Shown here piece after piece: positions 43,515-54,509 of a stretch of 64,000 bases of DNA. The notes beneath the pieces are model-generated. The model worked only from the letters and a program-made list of their open reading frames with translations. It searched no databases and was not told the DNA's origin. Source of the stretch: Lichina pygmaea (lineage: Eukaryota > Ascomycota > Lichinomycetes > Lichinales > Lichinaceae); contig OY730171.1 in assembly GCA_963422465.1 (NCBI GenBank), positions 1,302,001-1,366,000 of the forward strand, read 5' to 3'. Every line of letters starts with the position of its first letter. The first letter of the stretch is position 1. The translations under genes and the position numbers were made by a program.

Positions 43515-46500
43515 CTACTCCTGCCAAAACTGTCGCAGAAGAAGCTGGCAGTTCACGAAGTTCTTGAGTGGTTCCCAGGTATTTTCTGAGTGTGGGTATC
43601 CTTTCCACTTGACAAGGTATTGCTGATCTTTCCTAGCCAGGATCTGTTCAACTTCAAATTCTTGTTCTTCTTCAGGTTGATAATGAAATGTTTCCTGCAA
43701 GGGTGTGCTCTGGTCAGCTGGTTCAATCATCAATATGTGAAAGTTTGGATGGACTCTGGCACCCCTTGGTAGTTGTATCTTGACGTTGACTAGTCCTGTT
43801 TTTTTTTTGACTGAAAATAGTCTGACCTTGATATTGTCAAGTTTCTTCATCTTTGGTTTTTTTGTTTTCCAATTTTTTGTGAGGAGGTAGACTTTATCCC
43901 CCTTCTTTAGCTGAGGTGCCATTTTTGATTTCTTGTCTATTTGGCATTGTATTCTTTCTGAGGTCTCTTGAAGATAGTGCCTCATCATTGTGTGTGTTTG
44001 TTGTAGGAGCTTGTCATGTTGGAGTGCTTTCTCCATGTTTGGTGAAGCTCTGCTTGGCATCCCAATATTCACATGTTGTCCAAAATTGGCAAAGAATAGC
44101 GATTCCTTTGTTGAGTCTGATCTGTGCTGGTTGATTGCCAGCTGTGCCACCGGTAATAACTGTACCCAATTGCTGTGGGTCTGGTTGATGTAATACTGTA
44201 AGTAAGTCTCCAGGACTTGGTTTGCTCACTCTGTCTGGCTGTCAGTTTATGGGTGATAGATTGTAGACATTTTGGATTTTGTTCCCATAGCTGCACTGAT
44301 TGTCTTCCAGTAATTGGACATGAAGAGTTTGTCTCTGTCTGTAATGATCATGATTAGAACTCTGTGGTCTCTGACTAATCTGTCCAGTAAGAGGTGTTCC
44401 AACTGTTCTGCTGTGTGGGTCTCCTTGAATAGTACTGCTATTAGATATTTTGTGAATCTGTCCACTATCACCATAATCAAGTTGTAGGTGATTCCTGTGA
44501 CTGGGTCTTTGGACTTGGGTAACTTTGTGATGAAGTCTATTGACACATCTTCCCACAGGCCTCTCAGTATCATGTTCGGGTGTCCTTCTCCATATGGCTT
44601 GTGTCTTCTGTGTTTGTTTTTCTGGCACAGTAGACATTTGCTGATGTAGCTTGTGACATGTTGTCAGAGGTTGATGATATTGTTCCCTGCCTGTTGGATA
44701 AGGTCTGTGGTCTTGGTGATTCCTGGGTGACTATGTGCTGGATTGTCGTGGTAGTTCCTTATTAGTTCTTCAGTGTCTTCTGCTGTGAGCTTGTTGATCT
44801 GTAGTTGTGGCACCAGGTTTCCTTGCTGGTCCTGCTGTAAGATTGTTCCTTGGTGTTCATCATCTTCTATGTGGTCTTTTTGTCAGCTTAGTGTGTCTGC
44901 TCTCCTGTTGTCTTGTCTGGGGGTGTACAAGATCTTAAACTTGTGTTGCCCTAGGAGTTCAGTCTATCTGACTTGCTGTCTGTTCAGCTTCTTGGTTGTT
45001 GTGAACATTGTCAGATTCTTGTGGTCTGTGAGAACAGTGAGTTCAGAACTACTTTCCGTGTACACTCTCCAGTGTTCAAGTGTGTTGACAACTGCCAGTA
45101 GCTCTTTGTCGTGGATATCATAGTTCTGTTCTGCTTGTATTATTTTTTGTGAGTAGTAGGCAACTGGGTGCCACTTGCTGTCTGCCTGTTGGCATAAACA
45201 TACTCCTACTGCCTGATCTGAAGTGTCTGTCTTGATTTGTGTCGGTTGGCCTGTCTTGAAGTTGAGGAGAACTGGTTCCTTGGCACAAGTGTCCTTGAGC
45301 TGCTGGAATACTTTTTGTTGTCTCTCTGTCCACCAGTACTCTATATCCTTCTTTGTGAGTTCTGTCAGTGGTGTTACTATCTGCGAGTAGTTCTTGATAA
45401 ACTGTCAGTTGAAGTTGGCAAATTCTAGGAAGGCTTGTACTTCCTTAACTGATGTCAGTGTTGGCCATTGCTGAATCACTTTGATTTTCTCAGGGTTGAT
45501 CTTGATCTCTTCGATTCCTATGATGTATCTGAGGAATTCAACTTCCAGTTTGTTGAACTTGTATTTCTTCAGGTTGAGCTTGAGCCCTGCCTCTTGTAGG
45601 TATCGTAGAACATTCTTCACATGTTTGGTATGTTCCTGTTGCGTGTTCAAGTAGACAAGAATGTTGTCCAAGTAGGTGATAGCTGTTTGGTCCAGGTGTG
45701 CTCTGATAATGTTGTTGATCAATGCTTGACATGTTGCTGGTGTATTCATGAGTCTGAATAGTATAACCAGATACTTGTAGTGTCTGTATCAGGTTCTGAA
45801 GGCTGTCTTCCATTCTTCTCCTTCTTTCATGCGTATCAGGTTGTATGCTTCTTTCAAGTCCAGCTTGGTAAAGATTGTAGCTTGGCTGGTCCTGTCTTGC
45901 AATTCATTCACATTGAGCAACAGATATCAGTTTTTGATGGTAATATTGTTGAGTTTCCTGTAATCCACACAAAGTTGAAGACTTCTGTCCTTCTTTGGTG
46001 CAAATAGTATCAGGTATCCTGCTGGCGATTGAGATTCTTGAATGAAACTCTTTTTCAGATTTTCCTCCAGGTACTTGTGAAGTACTTGGAGCTCTTTCTC
46101 TGATAACTGGTAAATTGGTCCAAATCCTGGCTCTGTCTCTGGTTACAACTTGATCTCATGATCCCAAGGTTAGTGCTTAGGCAACACTACTGTTGTTGTC
46201 TCTTCCTGAAAGAGGTTATCATACCCAGGTCAGTACTCTTCAGGGATCTCCAGAGGGTTAACAACTTCCTCTCTCTTTATCTCTGACTGTTTGGCCACCT
46301 GGTTCTGGGGTATGCCTGTCAAGGCAGACTTCTTCTCTTGAGAGTCATCCTTTCTGTCAGTGAGGTTCCACTGAGGACTTCTTCCCTTATCTGTCCACAC
46401 CTTCTGCGGCTGGTAACAGGTCCAAGCTGTGTTGTTAGTGCAGTTCCTAAACATGAGTACTTCTATCCTCCAGTTAACAACTGGGTTGTGCTTCTTTAGC

Positions 46501-46810
46501 CAAGGTATCCCCAAATAGATATCCTGAGTGGCCAACTTAACAATATCAAGGTGGATCCTTTTGGTATGGTGTCTGGTAACTATTTCCATTGGCTGCATCT
46601 TATGGCAGACTAGCTCTGTCTGTCCATTTGCCATCGCAAGCTGGTAGAGCTGTCGCTTGCGTCTCTTTCCAGTGCTGAGGGTGTTGTAAAGTTGTCTTGA
46701 AATGTAGTTTCCACTGGCTCCAGAGTCAACAAGTGCGTATGTCTGTAGTGGCGTGTTGGCGTGTAGTGACACAGGCAATCGCAGGTGCTTTGTGTTGCTA
46801 GGGGTCATGT
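43515..46810 (-). pseudogene. Gypsy-A3 pol (PR-RT-RH-IN-chromodomain)
   Basis: Minus strand. Protease 46490-46808 (ALVDSGASGNYISRQLYN, IPWLKKHNPVVNW). RT about 45405-46150 ([14 protein letters not shown]-like, YLDNILVYLNTQQEHTKHVK). RNase H about 44930-45330. Integrase 43750-44660 (IDFITKLPKSKDPVTGITYN, VDRFTKYLIAVLFKETHTAE, LLQTHTMMRHYLQE). Chromodomain about 43515-43690 (EVEQILARKDQQYLVKWKGY, ENTWEPLKNFVNC). About six to eight breaks. Confidence 0.9.
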
Positions 46811-46846
46811 TGTTGAGCTCCTGATGTCACCCCTTGACAAGGGAGT

Positions 46847-47200
46847 TCAATCTTTTCCTGTTTGAAGTGTCTTTCCACTGACTAGGCAATGGGTCCAGCC
46901 ATTCCCATCAGTTCTGAGGAATCTGTTCATGAATTTGTCTTGCTGATGCTTGTCGCATCCAGGCTTGAGGCAGTACTGCCAATTGTTGATGTAGCAGTTG
47001 TGGTTATTACCTTGCTGTAGGAACATGAGGTGTTTGTGCCAATCATGTGTGTGCCCGGGGAATGCAGTGTGTTGGTGTTTGTCCCAGAGATAGATCTCAC
47101 ACACATCCTTCTTGCAATTGACTCAATGTTCATGGCAGGTGGCGCGGTAGGGTGAATGTCCTCCATACCTCTGTAGTTGTTTGTGGTAGGTGCAGTAGTG
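46847..47200 (-). pseudogene. Gypsy-A3 Cys/His/Trp linker domain
   Basis: Open at 46847-47104 on the minus strand: MCEIYLWDKHQHTAFPGH, DWHKHLMFLQQGNN, then the core NNWQYCLKPGCDKHQQDK with W-x2-C-x4-C-x2-H-x3-K at 46934-46981. All metal-ligand-type residues match A2. Confidence 0.75.
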
Positions 47201-47431
47201 CTTTGTGCAAAACCTCCACTGTAGTTTGCCGTGCCATAGGTTTCGTGGGTCTATGCTGTAAGCATAGCTTCCTCGTGGTATTTCTTCTTTGATAGACACA
47301 GGTTTGTCTCAGTCCCCATCAGAGGTGGTTAAGGGCTCCTGTCCCTTGTCCTGACCTGTCTGTTCTGGTAGGTCCTTGCCTCCTGATGTTGCCAGTTGGT
47401 GGGCTGTTTCCAATATCTGATTGTAGTTGTC

Positions 47432-48348
47432 CTATTGTTTGAGAGATAGCTGAGCCTCTCCGGGTGGGTCCTCTGGCTTGATGACATTCCAGTCTCTGTC
47501 AAGCGTATTAAGTTGCTGTCGGTGCACTTTATTCTTTGAACAACAGTCTTTCACCATGTGGCTTAGCTTGCCACAGGCATAGCACTTCAGTGCTTTCCTC
47601 TTTTTGTTGTTTCTTCCCTTCGTGAACTTTCCCTTGTGGTGGACTGCATCCAGTTCCATGGGTGCATAGCCATATGGGTTATGTGGCAGTGCCTTGTTAG
47701 GCAGCTTGTAGTGGTTGCTCACATGCCATGCGGGGTGGCTGTATCCTCCGTTGTGGTGTTTCTCCATCACTCGCTCAAATAGTTTGTCATCGATGTTGAT
47801 TGCTTGTGTGATGAGCTTGTCCAGTGTGTTGACTGCTTGTCTGTCGAAAGTGATTTTATCCTTCACATTCTCCTTGAGTCCACATCAGTACATGACCATC
47901 AGGGTATTGTTGTCCCAGTCAGTCAGTACTGAGTATTGTTTGAACTGCGTAGTGTACTCTGCAGCAGAGTGTTGTTGTTTGATGTGCTAGATCATTCGTA
48001 TAGCCACTTTGTCTTTGTTAGATAGTCCAAGGATCCTTTTGATCTTGTCCTTGAATCACGTCTATTTTATCATCCATTCTGTTGTGCTGTTGTGGTCTCT
48101 GTTTCCTGAGAGATGTCTGTTGATGTAGGGCTTGATCCATCGATAAGCATTGCCTCTCATGTAAGTGGTTGCGAAGAGGGGCCACTTCTCCTTAGGCAGC
48201 TTTGTCTCTGGTTGGAATTGAAAGTAGACTTGGAGTTGCATAAGCCAGTCGTCAACCTTGTTTCTTTCACTGTAGAACAGGTCTGGCTTTGCGACGCTAA
48301 TCTTTCCATCTGGGAATCCAGGGTTGGTTACTCCTGAGGTACTCATCC
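47432..48348 (-). pseudogene. Gypsy-A3 gag
   Basis: Begins MSTSGVTNPGFPDGKISVAK at 48346, 19 nt inside the LTR. The capsid-like part includes LMQLQVYFQFQPETKLPKEK and RGNAYRWIKPYINRHLSG. The C-terminal portion (47432-47866) has PMELDAVHHKGKF and the CCHC knuckle CYACGKLSHMVKDCC. Broken about twice. Confidence 0.88.
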
Positions 48349-48354
48349 TTGAGG

Positions 48355-48362
48355 GTCTTCAA
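48355..48362 (-). promoter_or_regulatory. putative self-priming primer-binding site, Gypsy-A3
   Basis: ttgaagac on the minus strand, 2 nt inside the LTR end at 48365. Its exact complement within the LTR lies at 48561-48568 (complement reads gtcttcaa), about 35 nt downstream of the TATA-like ctatatag at 48598-48605. Here the 8-nt match is perfect. Confidence 0.7.
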
Positions 48363-48364
48363 AG

Positions 48365-48915
48365 TGTTGCGGTCTGTACTGTACTGTCCTATCTGAGTAT
48401 AGGATTAGGGCGAGAGGTGGAAGGCAGGTTGGTTCTCGCAGGAGAGGAGTGTCAAGAAGTGTGAAGGGGTTTGGTGGAATGTGGTGGTGGTGACACCTGA
48501 TCAGTGGCTTCGTACAAGATTGTATTGAAGTAGATCTAGTTGTCTGGATCACAACATGAGTTGAAGACGATCGTTCCATAAGGGAACTATCGCCAGACTA
48601 TATAGTGCTCAGTCTGTGAGCTCAGTGAGCTCTGCTCACTTTGCTCACTTGGTGAGATCGGTGAGCTCTGCTCACTTTCCTCACTTGTTCATACATGCTG
48701 CAGCGAGCTGGGTGAGCTCTGCTCACTTTGCTCACTGTTCATGCACGCTGCGGTGAACTGGGCAAGCTCTGCTCACTCTGCTCACTTGTCCATGCATGCT
48801 GCAGCGAGCTGGGCAAGCTCTGCTCACTTTGCTCACTGTTCATGCACGCTGCGGCGAGCTGGGCGAGCTCTGCTCACTCTGCTCACGCATATGCATGCTG
48901 CGGCGAGCACCCCCT
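48365..48915 (-). repeat. 5' LTR of Gypsy-A3, first piece
   Basis: The downstream part of the 5' LTR (R-U5 and repeat array). It is interrupted at 48916 by the Copia element and continues at 52388-52505. Confidence 0.92.
48911..48915. repeat. target-site duplication cccct, left, of the Copia element
   Basis: Identical to 52383-52387. Confidence 0.88.
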
Positions 48916-49107
48916 TGTTGAAGTTGGGCGATCTGCAACGTCATAGCACGTGACTTACAGAAGGGCGCTAACCCTAGATTGGGAAGAAGAGTTTTCTCAT
49001 TTTTCATTGTAGACGAATGTCTTAGTACATCCTATTGAATACAAGATCCTATTGTCTTCTAAGTGCCTTGTCATTCTGAAGTGTCACCGACACTGATTAT
49101 CCCAACA
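48916..49107 (+). repeat. 5' LTR of the Copia element
   Basis: 192 bp, TGTTGAAGTT to ATCCCAACA. Confidence 0.93.
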
Positions 49108-49120
49108 GGTTATGAGCCCA
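49108..49120 (+). promoter_or_regulatory. Copia primer-binding site, initiator tRNA-Met half
   Basis: ggttatgagccca starts right after the LTR. Its first 12 bases complement the anticodon stem-loop of fungal initiator tRNA-Met (gggctcataacc, from memory), the half-tRNA priming known from Drosophila copia. Confidence 0.8.
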
Positions 49121-49272
49121 GGAATCCTGCTGACAAGGTTGAATCGACTGTGAAGAAGTCGAAGAAGAAGAGGAGAAGAAGAGCCTAGAGGAAAAGGCTG
49201 CAAAGAAGAGTCTAGAGGAAAAGGCTGTAAGGAAGGGCTAGCCACGACATTAGCAGAAGGCAAGCCAATAGG

Positions 49273-50120
49273 ATGGAAGACAAGAAGGAACAGGGCAGGA
49301 AGGTCCTGCTCTGGGGTCCAGAGAACTATGAAGACTGGGCACAAGTTATCAGGATGCGGCTATTGGCCGCAAGAGTCTGGCACACCGTCCTTGTAGAGCC
49401 AGAAGAGTCAGAGATGAAGCCTGCCCAAACGTCAGCAACAGGATCCAAAGGTCAACAGATCGAGGCCACAAAGGAGTGGCAGGATAGCAAGGCAGAAGAA
49501 GGAAAGGCAGCAGACATCATACTGTCGTCAATTAGTGAAGAGCAGCAAAAACACGTCAGACAGATCAAGCACCCCTACCACATCTGGAAGACCCTGAAAG
49601 GGATCCACGAACAGCCGAACAACGAGAAGCTGCACAACACAATGGTACAGCTGTTTTCGAAGGACCTCGGCCGAACGATCGAAGAGAGAGGGTCGAGGAT
49701 CCGTGTGCTCAATGCTGAAATAGAGAGCTACGACTCGACGCTGAAACTGCCGGAAAAGACATTAGTGATCCTGCTCCTAGAGTCGTTGACGCCAGAATAC
49801 AACACCATGAAGAAGATCCTCATAACGACGGATCAGATCGACGAACTGGACAAGGTCCTGCAGAAGTTAGCAGGAGAAGAGGCATGGATTGTCAAGGGAG
49901 AAGCGGAGCAGGCACTGGCTGTCCGTAAAGAGGGCAAAGGACAGAGCAAGGGCTGACGAGACAGAAAGGACATGAAGTGCTTCCGGTGTGACCGGACAGG
50001 GCACAGGAAGTCTGAATGTTTCGCGACACGGTCAGCAGACAGAACCCCATTGGAGGACGAACCCCCAGTGAAACCCAGGAAGAGAGGGGAGAAGGCAAGA
50101 GCGGCAACATACCGGGAGGA
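49273..50120 (+). pseudogene. Copia gag
   Basis: UBN2-type Copia gag: WGPENYEDWAQVIRMRLLA, IKHPYHIWKTLKGIHEQ, LPEKTLVILLLESLTPEYN and EEAWIVKGEAEQAL. A CCHC knuckle follows at about 49975-50020 (CFRCDRTGHRKSEC) with a basic region after it (KPRKRGEKARAA). Broken about once. Confidence 0.88.
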
Positions 50121-50129
50121 TGAGGAAGG

Positions 50130-52068
50130 AGAGAAGACCTACCTCACTTGCCTTGTACCGGAGCTGGTGATCGGGGAACCACGGACGAGCGATTGGATTG
50201 TTGACAGCAGTGCGACCTGACACATGAGCTGGGATCTCGGACTATTCGTTGAGTTGAAACCTATGGGAGGCCACCTGTCAGTAGCCAACGGAGACAGGCT
50301 TGCGATCAAAGGTGTAGGAACTGTATGGACCCGGTTCAACCAGCAGAGCAGTGTTGCGACAGTCACAGGAGTGCTGTACGTACCTGGATTGACTGCCAAC
50401 TTGATGTCAGTTTCAGATCTGGACAAGAAGGGGTTCAAGACAACAACAAAGAATGGGGAGATGGCCATAATAAAGAATGGCAGAAGAAGGGTAACAGCCA
50501 GAAGAGAAAAGGGCACGTACCACTTGAAGGCAAATAGCGAGGTAGTCCTCGCGACAGGACAGGAGAGCCCGACCAGCGGGGCTGGACAGGAGAGTCCTGC
50601 AGACACGAAGAAGAAGACCTGGCACCGGAGGCTAGGGCATGCAAGCAAGGCTGTCATGAAGAGGGCAGCACTCACCGGCAAACTCGAAGAGTTCGAGTAC
50701 GATGAGGAGGAAGTCAAGAACTGTGAGGACTGCATGTTAGCCAAAATGCAGAAGACTCTCCGGAAGAAGGCTGAAGCAACAACAACAAGAAAGCTCGAAC
50801 TGGTGCACACTGATGTGTGCGGACCTCTGCAAGATGAAGGGTACGACAGATCACGGTACCTGCTGACGATGATTGATGACTGGACCCGGATGACGTGGGT
50901 GTATCCCATGAAGCTCAGGAGTGAGCTACCCGTCGCTTTTGGCAGCTGGAAAGCCATGGTGGAACAGGAATCCGGCGAGAAGCTGTGCAGGATACGGTGT
51001 GACAACGCCAAAGAATACATCAGTCAGTACTTGAAGTGTCTGAAGCCAGAGGGAGTAAGAGAAGAACCCACCGTGCCGTACAACCCACAGCAAAACAGGG
51101 TTGCCGAGCGGTATAACCGAACAATTATCGGTCGGGTGAAAGCGATGTTGGCGGACGCAGAGCTGCCGATGCAGCTGTGGCCCGTAGCAGCCCAGACGTC
51201 AGCGTACCTGGACAACAAGCTGTCACACGGGGACAGGAAGGACTTGCCGGAAGGAGAATGGACAGGACGGACTGTCAACGCAGGCCATCTGAGAGCCTTT
51301 GGGTGTGTCGCATACATGCATATACCGAAGGAGAAGAGGAAGAAGTTAGGTCAACTGGCCTGGAAAGGAGTAATGGTGGGGTACCGGGGTAATCACATTT
51401 ACCTGGTATGGAACCCGGAGACAAAGAAGATTGCGGCTGCAGCGTCCGTACGATTCATGGAAGAGATCGTGGGACAACGAGCGCAGGTGCGACCTAAGGA
51501 GAAGGTCAGCATTGAGGGGGGGTGGCCACGGGTCACCTCAGGGCCTGAGCACGGCATTGAGGGGGGGTGGCCACAGGTCGCCTCAGTGCCCGAGCAAAGG
51601 AGAGAGAGACAGGTGCAAGGCGTACCTGATCGGTCGGACGAACCGGACGAAGAAGACAGTGACGAAGAGTCAGTAAGATACGACACGGAAGGGACAGAAG
51701 ACTCACCTTGGCAGCCCCGACAAGGAGTGGCTGAAGGACCAGCTGAAGCACCTGAGGAAGGAGCTCAGGAGTCGAACAAGTCCGAAGGAAGAGGTCGTGT
51801 GGAGCCTGAAAGAGGTCCACAAGAGAACAGGGCCACAGGCAAGGCCACGAAGGAAGGGTCTGAAAGGGCACAGGAAACAGAGCCAGCGAGGCGGAGTACG
51901 CAGATCCGCAAGGCAACAGGGAAGGCAAAGGAAGGTGCCTTCACAACAGAAGAATTGGTGTCTGTACTGACGATTCCGAGGTCGGATACGTGCCTTCTGC
52001 GGAAATGCTCTCAGACAAGCCACTCAGCATTCAGGCACGGAAGGAGAAGCTGCAGGGACTTGGTCTGA
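50130..52068 (+). pseudogene. Copia protease and integrase with repetitive tail
   Basis: Protease around 50190-50430 (DWIVDSSAT at the usual DSG site, VLYVPGLTANLMSVSDLDKK). GAG-pre-integrase zinc region: WHRRLGHASKAVMKR and CEDCMLAKMQK. Integrase core: LVHTDVCGPLQDEGY, IDDWTRMTWVYPMK, RCDNAKEYIS and NPQQNRVAERYNRTI, which supply the DDE residues. After WNPETKKIAAAASVRF comes a tail with two tandem IEGGWP..V repeats (51510-51600) and a Glu/Arg-rich low-complexity end. No RT motif follows. Confidence 0.88.
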
Positions 52069-52179
52069 CACAGTAGACAAGATGTCAGCTAACAGAAGCA
52101 GCAGAGGACGGTGGGCCTACATACTCACCTTGGAGAGCTAAATTGCAAAGTGGAGGTGCAGCTCGAGTGGAGGTGCAGC

Positions 52180-52190
52180 TTGAGGGGGGG
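52180..52190 (+). promoter_or_regulatory. Copia polypurine tract
   Basis: tgaggggggg run directly before the 3' LTR TGTTGAAG. Confidence 0.75.
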
Positions 52191-52382
52191 TGTTGAAGTT
52201 GGGTGATCTGCAACGTCATACCACGTGACTTACAGAAGGGCGCTAACCCTAGATTGGGAAGAAGGGTTTTCTCATTTTTCATTGTAGACGAATGTCTTAG
52301 TACATCCTATTGAATACAAGATCCTATTGTCTTCTAAGTGCCTCGTCATTCTGAAGTGTCACCGACACCGATTATCCCAACA
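52191..52382 (+). repeat. 3' LTR of the Copia element
   Basis: 192 bp, about five differences from the 5' LTR, nearly all transitions. Confidence 0.93.
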
Positions 52383-52505
52383 CCCCTGGTCAGTCTCGCC
52401 AGTCACGTGACTGTTTCCCGTGTCATGCCGTCTGGTACTTCCGTCCAGTATCCTGTCCGCTGCTTTCTGTGAGTATAAAGACTGTGTTCCTCCTGGGTCA
52501 TAACA
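52383..52505 (-). repeat. 5' LTR of Gypsy-A3, second piece
   Basis: Starts with the second copy of the cccct duplication (52383-52387). It holds the U3 start of the LTR, ending (minus-strand start) TGTTATGACC at 52505. Confidence 0.92.
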
Positions 52506-52876
52506 ATGAACTCTGTGTAGTGCTCCGTGAAGGCCTTCTTGCCCTGGCTGAGCTTTGCGAGTTTTGTTCAAGCTGTGTTTGCTTGGTCCAGATCTCTGAA
52601 GGCGTTGTCCAGGATCCTGAACATGGATCTGAACACTGTGTCACCTGGGTATTCAACAGCAAGTCTCAGAGCTCTGGTGTAGCTCTCCTCCACGTACAGC
52701 TCCAATTGGGCCTGTGCGGCTCCTCCAACCTGTGAGAAGACATAGCAGAGTTGGGCTAACACGTCTGGATACCGAGTCCCCTCCTGCCCAATCTTATCAG
52801 ACATCTTGATCTTCCAAATGTCTAGGGAGATCTCATCTGTCTGTGTGTCTCCTGTGAAAACAGGAGGATTTGGGAG
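52506..52876 (-). pseudogene. Gypsy-C gag N-terminal part
   Basis: Begins on its left with the atgaa duplication (52506-52510). The minus strand reads a capsid-like gag: TGDTQTDEISLDIWKIKMSD, RYPDVLAQLCYVFSQVGG and DTVFRSMFRILDNAFRDLDQ. It connects in position to the gag piece at 41478-42388 across Gypsy-A3. Its right side is cut at 52876 by the Gypsy-B1 LTR. Confidence 0.78.
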
Positions 52877-53220
52877 TGTTAAGGCCCAGGCCGGAACGGC
52901 TGAGCCGACCGAAGCGAGTGTACAGAGGTACACGGAACAATGTTCACCCAACCCGGTGGACGAGGTGGACGATGTGTAACCAGCTCGTCCAGCTCGTCCA
53001 CGCAGAAAGCTGATACCCCTCGGGAGGACCCCCCCCCCTCAGGCTCCTGTATATAAGAACCCAGATAGCCGGAGAGAATAGCTCTCCAGGCTGAACGCAC
53101 ATTACGAGCGACAATAGCAAGAGAGTTACCCCACTTGCTATTCATCTATTGAGTCTCTGCCTTCCTCAGTCGAAGACAAGACCACCCACATTCTGAGTGG
53201 ACGTGGACTGGCCTTTAACA
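52877..53220 (+). repeat. 5' LTR of Gypsy-B1
   Basis: 344 bp, TGTTAAGGCC to CCTTTAACA, with one copy of the ~46-bp gtggacgaggtggacgatgt unit. TATA-like tatataag at 53050; aggctgaa at 53088-53095. Confidence 0.93.
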
Positions 53221-53222
53221 GT

Positions 53223-53230
53223 TTCAGCCT
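53223..53230 (+). promoter_or_regulatory. putative self-priming primer-binding site, Gypsy-B1
   Basis: ttcagcct begins 2 nt after the LTR. It is an exact complement of aggctgaa at 53088-53095, which lies 38 nt after the TATA box, where transcription would start. Confidence 0.7.
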
Positions 53231-53255
53231 CTAACACATAGGTCACCAGCTCAAT

Positions 53256-54500
53256 ATGATGGCAGATCCACGCAGCCCTACCCCTTCACAGGCAGGCCAA
53301 GCTCGGGCTGCGCCTCAGGCGCAAGCCCAGGAACCACCTGTCCCTACCACCCTCACCTTACCTCCAAAGCCGTTGAAGGTAGGTACACCGAAGAGGTACG
53401 ATAGATCACAAGGGGGATTGGAATTATTCTTCTCTCAGCTTGAGCTTTACTACGGATTCAACGCCGCACAATTCCCTACGGAACAGGAGAAAGTGCTGTT
53501 CGCAGCTTCCTACCTGGACGGACTGACATTTGCCTGGTTCAATGTCTACCTACAAGACTTCCTCGACAACAAGGAAGATCCCTCTAGCATAGAGACCACG
53601 ACACGGCAGATCATTGGGAGATTCTCTACCTTCAAGACCCAGATGAAGAAGACCTTCGGGGTCATTGATGAAGAACAAGATGCGGAACGAAAGCTCCAAG
53701 CACTACGGCAGACAGGGTCAGCATCAGACTTTGCAGCGAAGTTCCAACAGTTGTCAGTGAGGACGCAATGGGGAGACAGTGCCTTGACGGCACTATTCTA
53801 CCAAGCTCTCAAGGAACAAGTCAAGGATGACATCGCACGAGGAGACTGACCTACTGACCTTGAGGATATGATTGACACAGTGGTACACATCGACGACTGA
53901 CAGTTCGAACAAGAACTTGAGAAGTGAGGCAAGCATGCAAGACCATAGGGCAAAAAGACAGCGCCTGCACAAGACAAGTACAGCTTGACACCCATGGAGA
54001 TTGATGCAACAACACCACAGGCAACAAAGAAGAAAGAAACACGGAAGTGTTACAATTGCCAGAAGGTAGGACACCTCGCAGCCAACTGCCAAAGCAAGAA
54101 GAAGAAAGGAGGCAAGGGTAAGCAGTTGAATGCCACCAGTGCCTGGAAAGGCAAGGGCATTCAGGAGCCACCGAGAGCTCCCAGAGGCACGCTACCCATG
54201 AACCGGTCAGAAGCAACACTCCTCGGACAGGAGGACAATCTCAGACAGCACATCAAAAGACTGGAGAACAATCTGCAGAGGTCACTGGAGGACCTGCACA
54301 CAACTCAAGACCAGATCGATAAGGTTTATTGGGAGGATGACCTGATCTCCGAATTCGACACAACAGACTACGAGATTGACATAACCGGCTTGCCACCAGT
54401 TCCCAAGACACCACTACTCCGACAACAGGATGCGACCTTGTCGGAGGACGGCGAAGCAAGAGTGACATGATGGGTGGATGACACCATCAGCATCTCACAG
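53256..54500 (+). pseudogene. Gypsy-B1 gag
   Basis: Starts MMADPRSPTPSQAGQARAAP, 36 nt after the LTR. The N-terminus is Pro/Ala/Gln-rich, then a capsid region (LEYFFSQLELYYGFNAAQFP-like, LDGLTFAWFNVYLQDFLD, FKTQMKKTFGVIDEEQDAER). The nucleocapsid knuckle CYNCQKVGHLAANC is at about 54048-54090. A coiled-coil-like stretch follows (DNLRQHIKRLENNLQRSLED), then an acidic segment. A few breaks. Confidence 0.88.
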
Positions 54501-54509
54501 CCCTGAGAC

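Larger units (their letters stand above)
48916..52382 (+). mobile_element. Ty1/Copia element, short, both LTRs, broken
   Basis: 3467 bp with 192-bp LTRs and the duplication cccct, inserted in the 5' LTR of Gypsy-A3. Parts: 5' LTR, primer site, gag, protease, integrase and a long charged tail, polypurine run, 3' LTR. I recognise no reverse transcriptase-RNase H part, so it looks non-autonomous. The LTRs differ at about five positions of 192, so it is among the youngest insertions in the window. About two breaks in the gag-protease section. Confidence 0.92.
42389..52505 (-). mobile_element. Gypsy-A3, Ty3/Gypsy chromovirus with both LTRs, lightly broken
   Basis: Complete-length copy on the minus strand: 5' LTR (52505-48365, interrupted by a Copia element), gag, linker domain, PR, RT, RH, IN, chromodomain, antisense frame and 3' LTR (43023-42389). 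Bounded by the duplication atgaa and inserted into Gypsy-C gag. It is the least decayed of the three family-A copies, with perhaps ten breaks. Confidence 0.93.

Noticed and set aside
49892-52023. Long minus-strand frames across the Copia element
   Set aside because: They lie opposite clear gag, protease and integrase motifs and show no domain of their own.
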